NCBI GenBank assembly: GCA_012064415.1 | Contig: SSNU01000051.1 | Location: 606,321-670,320, forward strand | DNA from: Gyrodactylus bullatarudis | Lineage: Eukaryota > Platyhelminthes > Monogenea > Gyrodactylidea > Gyrodactylidae | Direction of reading: 5' to 3' | DNA: 64,000 nt | In this document: one piece after another, positions 45,925-58,200 of the stretch | Layout of the letters: the number at the start of each line of letters is the position of its first letter | How positions within the stretch are numbered: the first letter of the stretch is position 1 | Program-made: the position numbers and the translations under genes | Notes under the pieces: generated by a model | What the model was told of the DNA's origin: nothing | The model's database searches: none | Seen by the model: only the letters and a program-made list of their open reading frames with translations

Positions 45925-47247
45925 CTATTTGAAATCAACGACACGAACAGACAAGTTGGAAACATCGACCAGGACCAATGATTGGCAGGTGCTAAACTCT
46001 GGAAGAGCAACTAGTAATGTTCCCTTTGTATTTATTCTCTTTGACCTTGGTTTAGTAACCTCGTTAAGATTACCAACAACATAAATATCTGGCCATTCGT
46101 CATCTTTAATGGCTAGAGGATCTTGGTCTAACAATGGATACCCGTAGAGAGTATCAGGACATGTTGGCGCTAAATGGCCCCATTTGAGTGTAACTTCCAA
46201 GGCATCAAGATGATCTGAGTAATCTGTGTACTTCATAATATCGTTGACGTTTTGACCACTGGAAACAATAATTCGACGTCCGTGTACCTCTGACAACATG
46301 GGATTTGTGACAGATTTGAGAGCCTCTTTATTACGACCACTTCGTGAGACACTCTTTGGGAGGCAACATGAATGAAAGGGTTGTTGTGGAAGCATAGAAC
46401 TGACACAATCATTGTTGCCAGGAAGAATTTCAACGGAAATTCCATCATTTGATCCTAAAGGAAGATCGGAGAGCCATTGATCAAAGAGTCGCATGGCCGA
46501 GAGACTGGCAGCGTCATTCTTACGAGCAATAAACTTGGGCAGATTAAGAGAGGCATCAGAAATCTTTATTAAATTGCCACAAATGTACAATTTATTAAGA
46601 GTGGAACAGGTCCGAATCCAATCGCCAAGCAGGGTTAGGCCCATAAGATGAGCAGGCGAAGAGGAAACCGATTGACCTGGAAAATTGAGACCGCTAACAA
46701 AGCCAAGGATGCAACTGACATTAGGCAATGGACGCGGCACATGACTCATAAAGATTTGGCCAGGGAATACTACCGATTCAACATTGAAATGACCTGGGTC
46801 GGCATCTGCTTCAATTCCAATGATACCACAGAAAATTCCAGTAACTAGTGAATTCAACATGTGAGGTGAGGGGAACTTGAGACATATACGCTGGACTTCA
46901 TCCTCAATGTAGATTTGATCTTCAGCTGAAATGAAACGATCCGGTTTCAATTGAGAATCCTTAATGTTTTCTAGTTTCTCTTCGGCAGCCAATTCTTTGA
47001 GGATATTCCTCTTAAGAGGAGCCTCTTTATACAAAATACCAGAGATTAAGGATCTTTTATCTTTGGGGAGTTCAGTTAGACTGACAATTTCGAGGTTTGT
47101 GTCATCGACTTCTTTAAGAGATTTTAATAAAATTGGTTTCAATGAATCAATTCGAGACTTGTAGAGGTTGACGAATTGGGTTTTGAACTTGCAACTACCG
47201 ACGGGTATTGTGAAGCGCTCCTGAATATAATTAAATGCCTGAACCAT
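45925..47247 (-). CDS. POLD2: DNA polymerase delta small subunit (subunit 2)
   Basis: An intronless 440-aa ORF, close to the ~470 aa of vertebrate POLD2. The N-terminus (MVQAFNYIQERFTIPVGSCK, FVNLYKSRIDSLKPIL) starts the OB-fold region. EDEVQRICLKFPS and LVTGIFCGIIG are the conserved OB/PDE junction. The inactive phosphoesterase-like domain follows (VSCILGFVSGLNFPG, LEVTLKWGHLAPTCPDTLYG), and PDIYVVGNLNEV plus the LVLVDVSNL ending fit the family C-terminus. The subunit links the catalytic chain to the rest of Pol delta in nuclear DNA replication and repair. It is head-to-head with the HEATR6-like gene and tail-to-tail with fibrillin (222 bp between stop codons), with AATAAA-type signals for both genes in that gap. 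Confidence 0.95.
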   Translation of the reverse strand: MVQAFNYIQERFTIPVGSCKFKTQFVNLYKSRIDSLKPILLKSLKEVDDTNLEIVSLTELPKDKRSLISGILYKEAPLKRNILKELAAEEKLENIKDSQLKPDRFISAEDQIYIEDEVQRICLKFPSPHMLNSLVTGIFCGIIGIEADADPGHFNVESVVFPGQIFMSHVPRPLPNVSCILGFVSGLNFPGQSVSSSPAHLMGLTLLGDWIRTCSTLNKLYICGNLIKISDASLNLPKFIARKNDAASLSAMRLFDQWLSDLPLGSNDGISVEILPGNNDCVSSMLPQQPFHSCCLPKSVSRSGRNKEALKSVTNPMLSEVHGRRIIVSSGQNVNDIMKYTDYSDHLDALEVTLKWGHLAPTCPDTLYGYPLLDQDPLAIKDDEWPDIYVVGNLNEVTKPRSKRINTKGTLLVALPEFSTCQSLVLVDVSNLSVRVVDFK

Positions 47248-47412
47248 GATTTTTTCGATATTATCTATTGGATAAGAATTTCGAAATTGTACAAGTAGAT
47301 ATTTCTAACAAAAATTGTTTCCACCAGAAAAAACGTTGTTTAAACTCTTCGAGATTATAAAATTAATTAGTCTAATCAAAGTCTCGAGATTTTCTCCATC
47401 TCAGAGCCAGTA
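47248..47412. promoter_or_regulatory. Compact bidirectional promoter region, POLD2 / HEATR6-like
   Basis: Only 165 bp separate the POLD2 start codon (minus) from the proposed HEATR6-like start (plus). No TATA box is obvious. Such spacing implies a shared promoter, typical of housekeeping gene pairs. Confidence 0.45.
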
Positions 47413-50400
47413 ATGCAAGATGTAAAACTTCATTTTCTAATTCTCTTAGGTAATCATTGGGAAAATTGACAAAATAATCGCAAAATTTGATTTTCTCGAT
47501 GAAAACGATAGATTCTTCTCAAATTTATGCCAAGAAGGATCATCGACATTAGCGAAGAAAGTCTCAAAGATTCTCTTCAGGGATCCTCAGTTAGATCTGT
47601 ATCTCTTCGAATTATTTGACATTAGTAAAGTCGAGAATCATCATGATTTTAGTCTACTTGGACAGCTTTCTCTAGTGGAAAATTTTGAAATTAACCATTT
47701 AAAGTTTGTAAACAAGGCTCTCATTGGTAATTTGCACCATTTGAATAAAAATGAATTCAACCTTATCCTCCGCAAGGTCATCAATGTTCCCAACAAGGAA
47801 AGATCTGTTGAGCTGTTGAAATTAATGGCGATTTGCACACTAATCTATGCTGACTTTAACTATCTCCCCTGCTTCAATGATATAATCGTCAATTATTTCT
47901 GCGAGGATCTACTCAATCTGTTTAATACATGCCTACAGACTGGCCAGGCAATTGGGGATGTTGCCTTGTCAATAGAGGCGTGTCGTTGTCTCCTACAACT
48001 GACCTTGCATCACTTGCACAAGCAAACTCCAGGCAACCTTAAACTATTTGACGATAATGCCTTCTTTATTATAAATCATATTTGGAGTCTCATCAAGGTT
48101 ATTCGAAGACAATCAAAGAGGGACTCGTTCAGTTCGGCCACGTGTAGCTCATCTGAAAACGAGGAGATAACAGGTCGTCAAAATGTTATCAGTCTCACAA
48201 GTAGTGAAACACAAAAACGTATCATTTTATGTACAATGTTGATCAAAAAGTATCAAGCCTGTTGTAGGAAGAATACCAAAGTGAAAAATTATCGAATATT
48301 TATGCCTCAGCCGCGACACTTGGGCTTTGGCCTATTGGGGGCATCTCGAGATTCCTCTCAGATTACAATAATGACCCATGATAAAATGATCAAACAGAAT
48401 GATCTTCTCACTCAAATTTACTTGGAAAAGGATATGAAATTTCGAGAAGTGAGTTCTGCCTGATTTATACTCGAATATTTCATTATTGCCTTGAATCCAA
48501 AACTTATATGCCATATTCCCTAAGAATAGTAACTATTCTAGTAAATTTAATTTTTAGTAATTTATCATGTAAATAAACTTGATACTCAATTGCCTAACGA
48601 GAACGAAACGTCTTTCTTGGCTAATTCTTTACTTTGGTCTCAACTTAGATTTATAAAAAAATCAACCAATTCTAATCAGAATTGAGGTAAATCTAGGCTG
48701 TGTTAACTAACGTTTTTCTTTAAACACAGACTCACCTTTAAATTCTTTCCCTTTTATAAGAGTTTGTACAAACTATTCCTTGAGATAACCACTGGGATCG
48801 AGTCTCTCTATTCCCAATGTGAGGATGGCTACAATCAGACAATGGATCGTCCCTTTATTGCCTTCTCCCAGTTCCTCGGTTACGAGTTAAAGTTGCTCAA
48901 TCTCCGCATCTGCCATCTCCTCAAAGGGGAGAAGAGAATTCGTCTCATTATCTTGGCGCTAAAGGCATTAAACCATATCATCACCCTGACTCCGTACCAA
49001 CGTCTTCAGTCAGGTCTCATAACCAACCTTGTCCTGCCCTGTGTTCAGGATTTGTTCCTTCAAAAGTTGAAATCCCACTGTAAGTCAACAAGGCTGTAAT
49101 ACTCTTTTTTTTAGGCATCAGCCTAGAGTCGGGAGGAGGACAATTGAGTAAGTTCAGCCTAAAGTCAGCCTACGACATTCGCCTTGCCATCATTCACACT
49201 TGGATATTAGTCTTGAAGAAGAGTTCTCAATCTCTCCCCATCCCTGAGCTTGTCACCTATCTCAACAAAGATTCCAACCGATATGACTGGTTAATTGAAG
49301 AATGTCGTCTATTGACAAAACCAGTGAGTCTGGCCATAGACAAGCTGGATGATCTAGATGGAGAGTTTCTTCGAGTCAACTTGATTATTAATTCAAGTAC
49401 GATTAATGGGTTGTACAAAGGTTTCCTACCCCATTACTCCTTTGTTATTGAAAGACATTTTACAAGTATTTGGAAAGATCTCCTTTACAAGTAAGTGGTT
49501 GATTCCTATTCCTATTAGTTTTTAACGTGTTGTAGTTTTTCCTGAGAAAATTTTTCACCTATCTTGAGACATGACGCCAAGCATTGTCCTATAATAATAT
49601 ACAGCATATGTAACTGTAATTATTGAAGCTGCATTTAAGTTGTAAAGAAAGCCATTCAATAATCACAGTTAGAGAAATGAATTATCGCATTAGCTGATCG
49701 ATTAATTCTTAGATTGACAACAGTCACTGATAGCGAGATTATCCGGTTGACAATAGACCAAACCAAGATAATTCTCGACCATTTCAATAGGCGAGAATAT
49801 TGGATGGAAATTCTCACGGCCTTTGAGGACATCATCAGAAGGGTTTCATTTGATCCCAACGTATTCACAAGACTATTCAACACGCTGAGGTCAATTCCAT
49901 TGTATGATGACATCATTCGGACCACGTTCAACCTCATGATCTTCCATGAACCGAGAATCATCGTTAACAAGAGCATTTTGAATACGATTGAAGAAATTCT
50001 AAGGCGTCTTTCGGATCCGGTCATGTGTGATAAATTTTGCAACCAAGTTATTGAGGAGCTCTGCAAGGAATGTACTCACAACCAGGTTAGAACTGAAGTC
50101 TTTTCAACCCTTAGGACAGCTGTTGACAAATTGATTGACGCCAAAAAAACCATCTCTAAATTTGATGCCCTGCTATCGAGTTTGAGGTAAATTGTTTTTT
50201 AATTTACTATAACATTTTTGGCTTGTATCTTGGTCTATCTGTAGAAAAAGAAAGGGTAGAGAAAGGTGTAGTGTATTTCTTAAAAAGCAAGGATTATAAA
50301 CATTAGAGTTATTGTTTTGGTAATCAGTAGGGCCCCAAAAAAAGTCCACTAAAATTAGATTTTAGGCGCCTACGAAAATTTTCTGCTTCTTTAAAAGCCT

Positions 50401-53400
50401 AAAATAGTCTATTATAATTTTTCCATTAAAGATATACTAAATTCAATCAAGATTCATCGTTTATTTTAAGACAGTTTTCAGAAAAAAATTCCATCTTTAG
50501 TCACGGTAAATTCATCAAAGAACGTTACGCGGAACTTCAGGGCTATTCTACAATGTTTGTGCTTGACGTGAAATTTTAATCAATATGAATAATCAATTGG
50601 CAAAAACAATTTAGGCTTCACAATGAAATAGGTCAAAAAAGTCGTATTCAAACTCATATTCGATAGGAATAACGTAACAAGAATGATGTGAAATGGTATA
50701 TTACATAATATAGTCCTGTAAAATTGAAAAGTCATTTTAGAATTATTAGAGTAATAAATCTGATAATAGCTCCCTGAAGAACTAACTACTTGGTTCAAAA
50801 TTATGTTTTTTTAAATTCCTTTTCTCAATGATATTCAATGGAGCCGTAGTATTGCTAGGTTTATTGCAAAAACATTACAGATACGCGTCATCTTATTTGA
50901 CCAATCATATTTTGGAGTCATGAAAGAACCAATAGAAATGACTCTCATGTATTCTCAATTTCAATTCTTAAACCGAATGCTATCTATGTTTGAATTGATC
51001 TATAGTCTTCATAAGACCATAATTTTGCTTGAAAATAATTAAGGGAATGGCTACAATTCTACATCGACTGACATCATCTTTATGGTGATAAAATTTAGGA
51101 AGGAAAATTATCTGCCTTATTTACTAAAGATACAAAGATAATCTGAATTTAATCTGAATTTTCATCATCTTCAAATAAAAGCTTCCGCCCTACTTTGGAC
51201 ATTTGAAAGATCTGAAGAAGAGAAGGAAATTAATTTGTAAGAAGACTACTATATTTTTCATCTTATTTTGAAGGTAATCGAAAACTATGCATACCTTTTT
51301 GAGTTTGTTCTGATATAGAAATTCTCGATTTAAGATGACAACTTTTGAACACGCGCCAAGATTTTTTCAATGAATTTTACTACGAGAAAGGACAAAATTA
51401 AGATTTTTGCAACATGTAGTAAGAATTGAGTCTTTTTTCACATGCTAGAAAGAAATTTTGATGATTTAAGGGAAAATGATATTTTTTATATCAGAAAATA
51501 AAAAATTTTCATTTTGATTTTCAGAAATGCCTTTTTCTCGGTCACAACATCAATTTTTGATGGAACACTGTTGGGGGAAATTAAAATTTTGGGATAATTA
51601 CAAAAAGTAGAAGATATATCATAAATAAGCAGAAGGTCTATTCAGTTTATTTACAAAAAATAAAAAGTTTTCAGGAACAACCCTACTCTACATTTCCTAG
51701 GTTGTTGAGTATCTATTTGAATTATAATTATTATTAAAAGAGAATAAATAATATTTCTACCCAAAGGACCCTCTACAATTCCAATGATGATTGTAAGGAC
51801 GTCGATTTAGAAGTTCGACTTCTCCTCCTAGAAGTTGTCATTCATTATTCAGTTATCAACAAAGAGACCTCTACTCTATCCGCATTCGTTGATTTTTCCC
51901 ATGTATTCTCTTTGATATTTAGTGAAGATCAGCTCAAATATCATGTCCATTCGGCAGTTTATCGAGTCTGCCGGCAATATTCTGATGCCTATTCCAACCT
52001 GGATCAAGGCTTTGTTTGCAGCCTGTGGAGTTTTTGTGTTAAACTCTTAGACAAGAGCCCCGATTCATCCTATAGAGTAAGTCTTGGTAATTTTTTCGAA
52101 TTTTTGCATACCACAACTATGCTCTATAAGTCTGAGAAGAATTATTTCCGATATCACAAATATACTAACATCGAATTAGAAATAATAAAAGACTCACCAA
52201 AACTCTAATGGAAATAATAATTATGGGTTTATAGATAACAAGAAATAATTTTATTCAACACTAAATTTCATTAAACTTTATTTCAGCTCTTGATTTTCTA
52301 CAGCTTACACGTTTTTTATTTATTCTATAACCTTCAAATTCCGACTCCTTCAGTTTTTCGGCGTCACAAAGCATGATAATCTCCGAGTAAGCTGCTTTCA
52401 AGGAGATTACTTTGAATTCATTTGGAACATACTTTTCAGGAAAAACTTTTAACTTGTTAGCCCACGGCACACAGATGTTTACAAGGGTATCCATTGATCT
52501 TTGCAAAACTACCAGAACATTGGAGCTTGTTGAAGTTAACCCTTTCGATACCATAGCTGAACAAATAAAGTTTCAGGCTTAGTTCTCTCACAGGATTACC
52601 TAAAATGTGATGATAAAAAACATTTTTTATGAAAATTTTACATAATTTCATCAGAGTCTGATTTATATTGAAATTCCCATCTACTAGTGAGTAATTTAGA
52701 GTGAAACTTTGGCCAATGAAGGGATTTATTTAAAAGTTAATTGTTTCAAAGACTCAATTAATGTCAAAAAGAATATCTTTTAAATTTCATTCAATCTTAT
52801 TACAAAATAACCTAGATATTGAAAAGTGGAAATGGGGTTGAAAATTGCCCCATTTTCACGAGACTCTTGATGGAACTGCTCTTTGATTTCATGCATAAAA
52901 AATATAACAACTCTTCTTATCTCAATAGACTTGCATTCAATTTGGGGTGTTTTTTGGAATTATTCTCAGACTTGCCATACCTGTAAAATATATGCCTACA
53001 AGAATAAAAGAATTACTTCTCCTTAGAATCAACTCTATATTGAGTACACTTTATGGCAGTTAATTCTCAAATCGTCCAGACACATTAGCAAAGATCAAAT
53101 ATACCAACATGTTAAATATATTGAGGAGACCCTAAACATTCCAGACCAGCCAGTCACCTCGAGAAAGTCGACGTCATTTTATCACTCGAGTCATGTTAAG
53201 CTAATAAAAATAATTTCCTATTCCCTGTTAGAAGATGGAGACTCCCAGCAGAGGCTACTCGAAAAGATGATTGAAATCCTCAATCAGAATGTTATCTATC
53301 TCGGGGATAATTCCCTCTACTCATTTTATCCTAGAGATAGTCAAGTTACCATCTATCAACTCTTTCAGCAAATGTCGACGACAAATCTACTCAGGAATCA

Positions 53401-53527
53401 TCCTCAGTTCATTCAGATTATGAAGAAGCTCGATGTTATTTATAAGGACTATTACGGGGTTGGTGACAACCTCTCAAATTGTGGCAATTACAACTTTAAA
53501 AATACAATCGAAGAGCTCTTTGAATAA
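47413..53527 (+). CDS. HEAT-repeat protein, HEATR6-like
   Basis: Exons 47413-47421, 47450-48448, 48761-49079, 49115-49490, 49713-50186, 51767-52076 and 53027-53527 keep frame throughout and give 995 aa (human HEATR6 is about 1,180). The product is almost entirely amphipathic helix pairs. The best recognisable piece is the helix around ALKALNHIITLTPYQRLQSG, which parallels the HEATR6 segment with LxNLVxxAPYxRL. The rest is weakly conserved, so the name is tentative. HEATR6 function is poorly known. Internal features include a Ser-rich loop (SSATCSSSENEE) in exon 2. The first exon is uncertain: it encodes only MQD before a 28-nt intron, proposed because the long frame is closed upstream by TAG inside an acceptor-like CTCTTAG. 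Intron 3 is 35 nt. Confidence 0.6.
52077..53026. other. HEATR6 intron 6 with repeat and an orphan minus-strand ORF
   Basis: Sequence 52546-52717 is the inverse of the repeat at 19270-19466, with its TTAA/CCCTTTCGATACC terminus at 52541-52558. Just beyond that terminus a minus-strand ORF (52554-52261) encodes about 90 residues such as VLVVLQRSMDTLVNICVPWA and ends 10-15 bp before an AATAAA. It may be a terminal exon or retrocopied 3' end of an unidentified gene. No upstream exon was found. Confidence 0.35.
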
Positions 53528-53760
53528 ATTTGTATTCTTTTTCTATCCAATTATGTTGATTTTGTTTTCTATTTCTCTAGGGCACGCGAGAAAAATGACA
53601 AAATTAGAGTTTCCAAACTAAATTAGTCAGATTTATGATCGAAACATGCATTTTTGTGATTAAAATTTAAAATATTGTTTTGATAATAGTAAAACAAAAG
53701 AAAAACACTTGTATGATCAATGATTTGTTTCTCCATGGTCATGAAACAAATTTTTTTTTC

Positions 53761-53797
53761 TTACAATGTTTTTCTCTAGTTTCTGTCCCCATTATCT
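53761..53797 (+). promoter_or_regulatory. Splice-acceptor-like site just before the carrier gene
   Basis: A long T-rich tract (from about 53750) ends in TTTTTCTCTAG at 53779, 18 bp before the ATG. The HEATR6-like stop lies only 270 bp upstream on the same strand. It may be the end of a cis intron in the 5' UTR, or a spliced-leader trans-splice acceptor as used in flatworms and other invertebrates. The sequence alone does not decide. Confidence 0.45.
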
Positions 53798-54631
53798 ATG
53801 ACTCTTGATGATTCTACGAGTGAGAATAACCGCTTTTTATGTGGCGGCATTGCCTCATGTGTCAATGTTCTCATTGTTTATCCCTTTCACAAGACAATAT
53901 TCTATCAACAACTAAATGGAGTTCGATTTCCGTCCGCAATTAGGACTATTCACGATCAAGGTTTTCATCGAGTCTATCGTGGACTTTTACCTCCTCTCCT
54001 ACAACGTTCCCTCACAGTTTCCATCATGTTTGGCACTCAGGAGCGCTTCCAAGTACTACTCGAATCCCATTTAGGACCAAATGATCACCAAAATCGGATA
54101 ATTTCAGCTACTCTGGCTGGACTCTGCGAAGCAACTCTTCTCCCCTTTGAGAGAATCCAAACAATTCTCCAAAATCCTAGATATAACCAACGATTCAAAA
54201 ATACTCTGGACGCTTTTCTCGTTTTAATCAAGGAGAATGGCCTCAAGGAGCTCTACAGAGGTTACCAGCCCATTCTCCTTCGGAATTCACTGGGTAATGT
54301 CCTCTATTTTACAGGGCGAAACTATTTCAAGAGTGAAGAGTTCAAGTCAAAGTTTCCTCGGCGTTTTGAGTATCTTGAAAATTTTCTTACCGGCGGCCTT
54401 CTGGGCGCATTCATCGGAATGACAACTTTCCCACTGAATGTCTGTAAGACAAAGATGCAATCAGAAGTTGGAGGAAAAACTCGCCTATTACACAGTTTGA
54501 TATCCATTTTTAATGAATCGAGGACAATAGGCCGGTTTTACACTGGAGTTCCGGCTAACTTTGTCCGATCTATTTTATCCTGGGGTATCATAACCATGGT
54601 CTTTGAGGCACTTGTCAAGCTTAGGATTTAG
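53798..54631 (+). CDS. SLC25A51: Mitochondrial carrier, SLC25A51-type (NAD transporter family)
   Basis: An intronless 277-aa ORF with three tandem ~90-aa carrier repeats. Repeat 1 starts FLCGGIASCVNVLIVYPFHK and continues YRGLLPPLLQRS; repeat 2 holds LAGLCEATLLPFERIQTILQ; repeat 3 holds FLTGGLLGAFIGMTTFPLNV followed by CKTKMQSEVGG. The LYRGYQPILLRN and RSILSWGIIT blocks and the unusual PFHK / PFER / PLNVCK signatures match SLC25A51/52, which bring NAD into the mitochondrial matrix across the inner membrane; human SLC25A51 is about 297 aa. No presequence is expected. AATAAA at 54834 could be the poly(A) signal. It converges with the Smaug gene. Confidence 0.88.
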   Translation: MTLDDSTSENNRFLCGGIASCVNVLIVYPFHKTIFYQQLNGVRFPSAIRTIHDQGFHRVYRGLLPPLLQRSLTVSIMFGTQERFQVLLESHLGPNDHQNRIISATLAGLCEATLLPFERIQTILQNPRYNQRFKNTLDAFLVLIKENGLKELYRGYQPILLRNSLGNVLYFTGRNYFKSEEFKSKFPRRFEYLENFLTGGLLGAFIGMTTFPLNVCKTKMQSEVGGKTRLLHSLISIFNESRTIGRFYTGVPANFVRSILSWGIITMVFEALVKLRI

Positions 54632-55210
54632 TCAATTATAATTGCTCATTGATATTCAATGCTTTTTACAGAAATTATCCCTCCTCCCGTTTAATTATGT
54701 GATTTATTTTATGATTTAAATCTTTTCATGACAAAAAATTTCTCAGATTATTTCATAGCCAACAGAAAATTTTGTAGATTCTTGATAATAACCACTTAGA
54801 GATATTCAATGAAAAATACAATGTATTTGACGAATAAAAATTATCATTCAACTATCTACTTTCAAGTATACACATGTGTCATTTTTATATTTTATCTTTG
54901 AACTGCACCAGGAAACCCTACTATAATCTTCAAGCATTGAAACTCATGTTGACCTACGCATCTGTAAAGAAGCCAGTCTCAAGAACTGTTCTCTGGTATT
55001 TATGGATAATAAATTTTAGTCTAGTAGATTGAACAGAAAGAAATCATTTGTGACAGGACATAATATTTCTTTATTTTCTAATCAACACTCTTTCTTTTCA
55101 CATAATCTCATCAGTCTGTTTACATCAAACGCTTCTTTTTGTTCCATCCTCAATTGTACAAGTGTGTTTATGTAATATTATATTCTTTAGCGCTTTTATT
55201 GTCCGAATAA
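54632..55210. other. Tail-to-tail intergenic region
   Basis: About 580 bp between the carrier stop and the proposed last Smaug exon. It holds the carrier's likely poly(A) signal at 54834 and several TTTATT (minus-strand AATAAA) sites. No gene seen. Confidence 0.5.
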
Positions 55211-58200
55211 TTATGATAATAAACGTTTTTTCAATGTTCCTTTTTTATCTTGACCAATGGTATGAAAAGACGTTGCTGCTGCTGTGGTGAAAAAACAAGA
55301 CCTGCTTGTCAGTTTAGTATTTCAGTACTAAAATGTTTTTCCAATTTTTTTGATATTTTTTCTTCCTTGGGACGTAATAATATATAGAAATCAAAAACAG
55401 TTTTGTTTGTGTAGTTTTGAGAACAATCAATGTTCATTAATGAGAATTGTTAGTTTATTAATAATAATATATATATGGGTAGGGTTAAACGTAAAAATAT
55501 AATATATATTTATGACGTAAGATAAATTTGTCACTTTTAAAAATGAAAAAAAGTATATAATATATGAAGAACATTGGTGTTTTAACAAATGATTGTCCTG
55601 AGATCAACTCAGCTTCAAAATTTCCTTTTTTTTCAAGATTAATCTTCGCGCCCCTTTGTTCATTCACTGTTATCGGACTCTGAATAATAATTTGATAGTG
55701 AATTAACTTTTGGGTTAAATTTAGGAAATAATTCTCTTGAAATTTAGAACATTTAGAAAATTTGTATTTAAAGACATAATTTTTAACTTGTCATTTAATA
55801 AAAGAAAAAATTCCTGATAAACTTTATGTTTTGACCCTTTCGATGCCGTTTGAAAACCAATAATGATAGCTTTCTAATTCTTTTTGCATGTTTCTTATAT
55901 TTTTTAAGTAAAATTTAGATGAACGAATTTTTTGAATTCCAACTTCTTCCACTAGATATTTTAATGGACATATATGTCCAAATGGCAGTTAAGGGTTAAC
56001 AATTTCATTATATGTCGCTTCATTATCCATACCTTAAAGTGGCGTTTGGACTTAAATTTCCTGTACTTTGAGCGTTAATAACTCCTTCTACCATCGAATT
56101 ACGTAATCCAATCAAATTTCATCATAAAGTCAAGGTTGAATTGCTCACCTAAATTATAAAATGAAAAACATTGTTTTTCCCATAAATTAATTAATAAAAC
56201 TAAACTTTTGAAATTGAGAAAAATAAATCATCGTGAAAAAAATCACATCATTAGAATGATACAGTAAAATTCTCACAAAAACTCACTTTTTTCCTATCTA
56301 AATGTATAGAAATCACTTGCTGCATTCTGATTGGTCGAGATAAATAATAGTGTTTCAATAAAAATATGATGTTTCAATAGAAATATTTTTCACTGTAAAA
56401 AGTTCGTGATTAAGTTAAAAAAAATCTTTGTAAAATGTTGAAAAATAACGAAATTATGTAGGTTTAAAATAGATGGACATCGGCACCGAAAGGGTTAAAT
56501 TTTGTTCAGACAAGACATGATAAATTTTGAATTATTGAACAAGCTATGATCTCTTTAAATCAGATTTTAATTTCTAATTAATCTATATATATATGAATAT
56601 ATTCTGAATACTCTCTGAGAAAATTGGGTCAATTTGGGAAAAAGTTACGATTTAAGGTGATATGGGATTTAAGCATACCAGAACATCAAAATTTTTTAAT
56701 TTAATTTTTTAAAAACGTTGAATACAGAGAATAAAGAATCTATTGCACGCACCAAATAGAAAAGTGTTCGGGGAAAAAATATATTTGTCTTTCTCAAATG
56801 TGTAGGCTAAGTAATATAAAATTATTCAAACCATTTAAGACCATAAAGAAAGCATTACCTTGAATAGCCAGTTGTGTGACCTTCTTGGTAAGTTGATCAA
56901 GATTATGATTTATAAGGGCTGTAGAGTCAGAAAGTTTTTCTAGACATTTATTGGAACCGTTGGGGCCATTGATTGTCCCATTACTCAGTTGGTTATAATC
57001 CGACTCATTCCATTGGCTGGCCTCTTTGGCCATGCCGTTATTATTATTGTTATTGCTAATGGAAGAGCCAATGTGAGATATAGTGTTATCGGAAAAGTTG
57101 TCCGAGCAATTTGATGACATATTCGAATGATTAAAGAGTAGATTTGACATTTTTGTATTGTTACAATCCATTGTATCATGAGTCGACATCAGATAATTAT
57201 TCGAGAGATTCTGTTGAAAATTAGGAAAATGATTCCATTTATAATTTATCATAAATTGCATCTAAAATAAACTGTGACATTTCCCTATCAATGATTATCA
57301 TTATTAAAGAGATACCCCACGTTGAAAAAACCCCTTTAGAGCCAGATTCCAGATCAATTTTTAAGAACATTAAAATATCACAGATATGAATTCATCTTCC
57401 TCAATTTATACTATACCTTTTGCAGTTCGTTAAGGAAGATATGAGATTCGATAAGGAATTCGTGAAATTCATTAAGGAATAGTATTTTAAAATGTTATTA
57501 TTGAAGGAAGTTGTGAAGAACGATATGGAATTAATGCAATTCATTAAGGAATATTCAAGTTTTATTCGTCAATCAAAGATATCAATCCTTCGCTTGCAAG
57601 GGGACAAAATTAAGATAAAAATTACATTAAATGTAGTGAATAAATTCAATTATCTCAATTAGTATTCTGATTGGTAACCTATTGGATAGATGAGTTTAGT
57701 GTGGTTTTGTGTGAAGATTGGTCTCAATTCATTAATCACATGGGAGTGCCATATTCAACCGCTTACAAATGAATCTGCAGTCCCAGAGAGAGTTTACCTC
57801 GAATGATTAATGTCAAAAACGCCACAAGTTCTACAAAGCGTAATTGATCACATCGAACTTTGAACAATGGAGAAAACATTGACTACCTAAGAGGGCAAGA
57901 GGGTATTTCTGTTGCTGAATATTGTATGAGAAGACTCTAAGAGATCTCAGAGGAAGCCAAATAAATATCTAGATAAAATAATACAATTCACAAACCATGT
58001 GAAACATTATTATCCTAAATTATTGCGAAAAGAAGATATAATTTTCTTTTTATGAATTGCATTAATTCCATATCGTTTCGTCCAAAGTATCAGTTATTTT
58101 CATTGTCAATTCAAACATCAGAGTTCTTGATCAACGTGTATCTAATTTACAAGCTAGTAAAGAAACAATCCAAAAATGTCTGGCAGAAATAGACGCGTTT

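Noticed and set aside
46648..46848. 66-aa plus-strand ORF opposite POLD2, and others at 46233-46448 and 46964-47164
   Set aside because: Shadow frames of the long, well-conserved POLD2 ORF.
48596..48625. CTAACGAGAACGAAACGTC resembling a hammerhead core
   Set aside because: No stem II sequence between the two halves, G5 changed, and flanks do not pair as stem I; probably chance.
58052..58080. CTGATACTTTGGACGAAAC on the minus strand near hammerhead copy 3
   Set aside because: Lacks the GA of the CTGANGA core and has no palindromic stem III; it belongs to a diverged inverted repeat.
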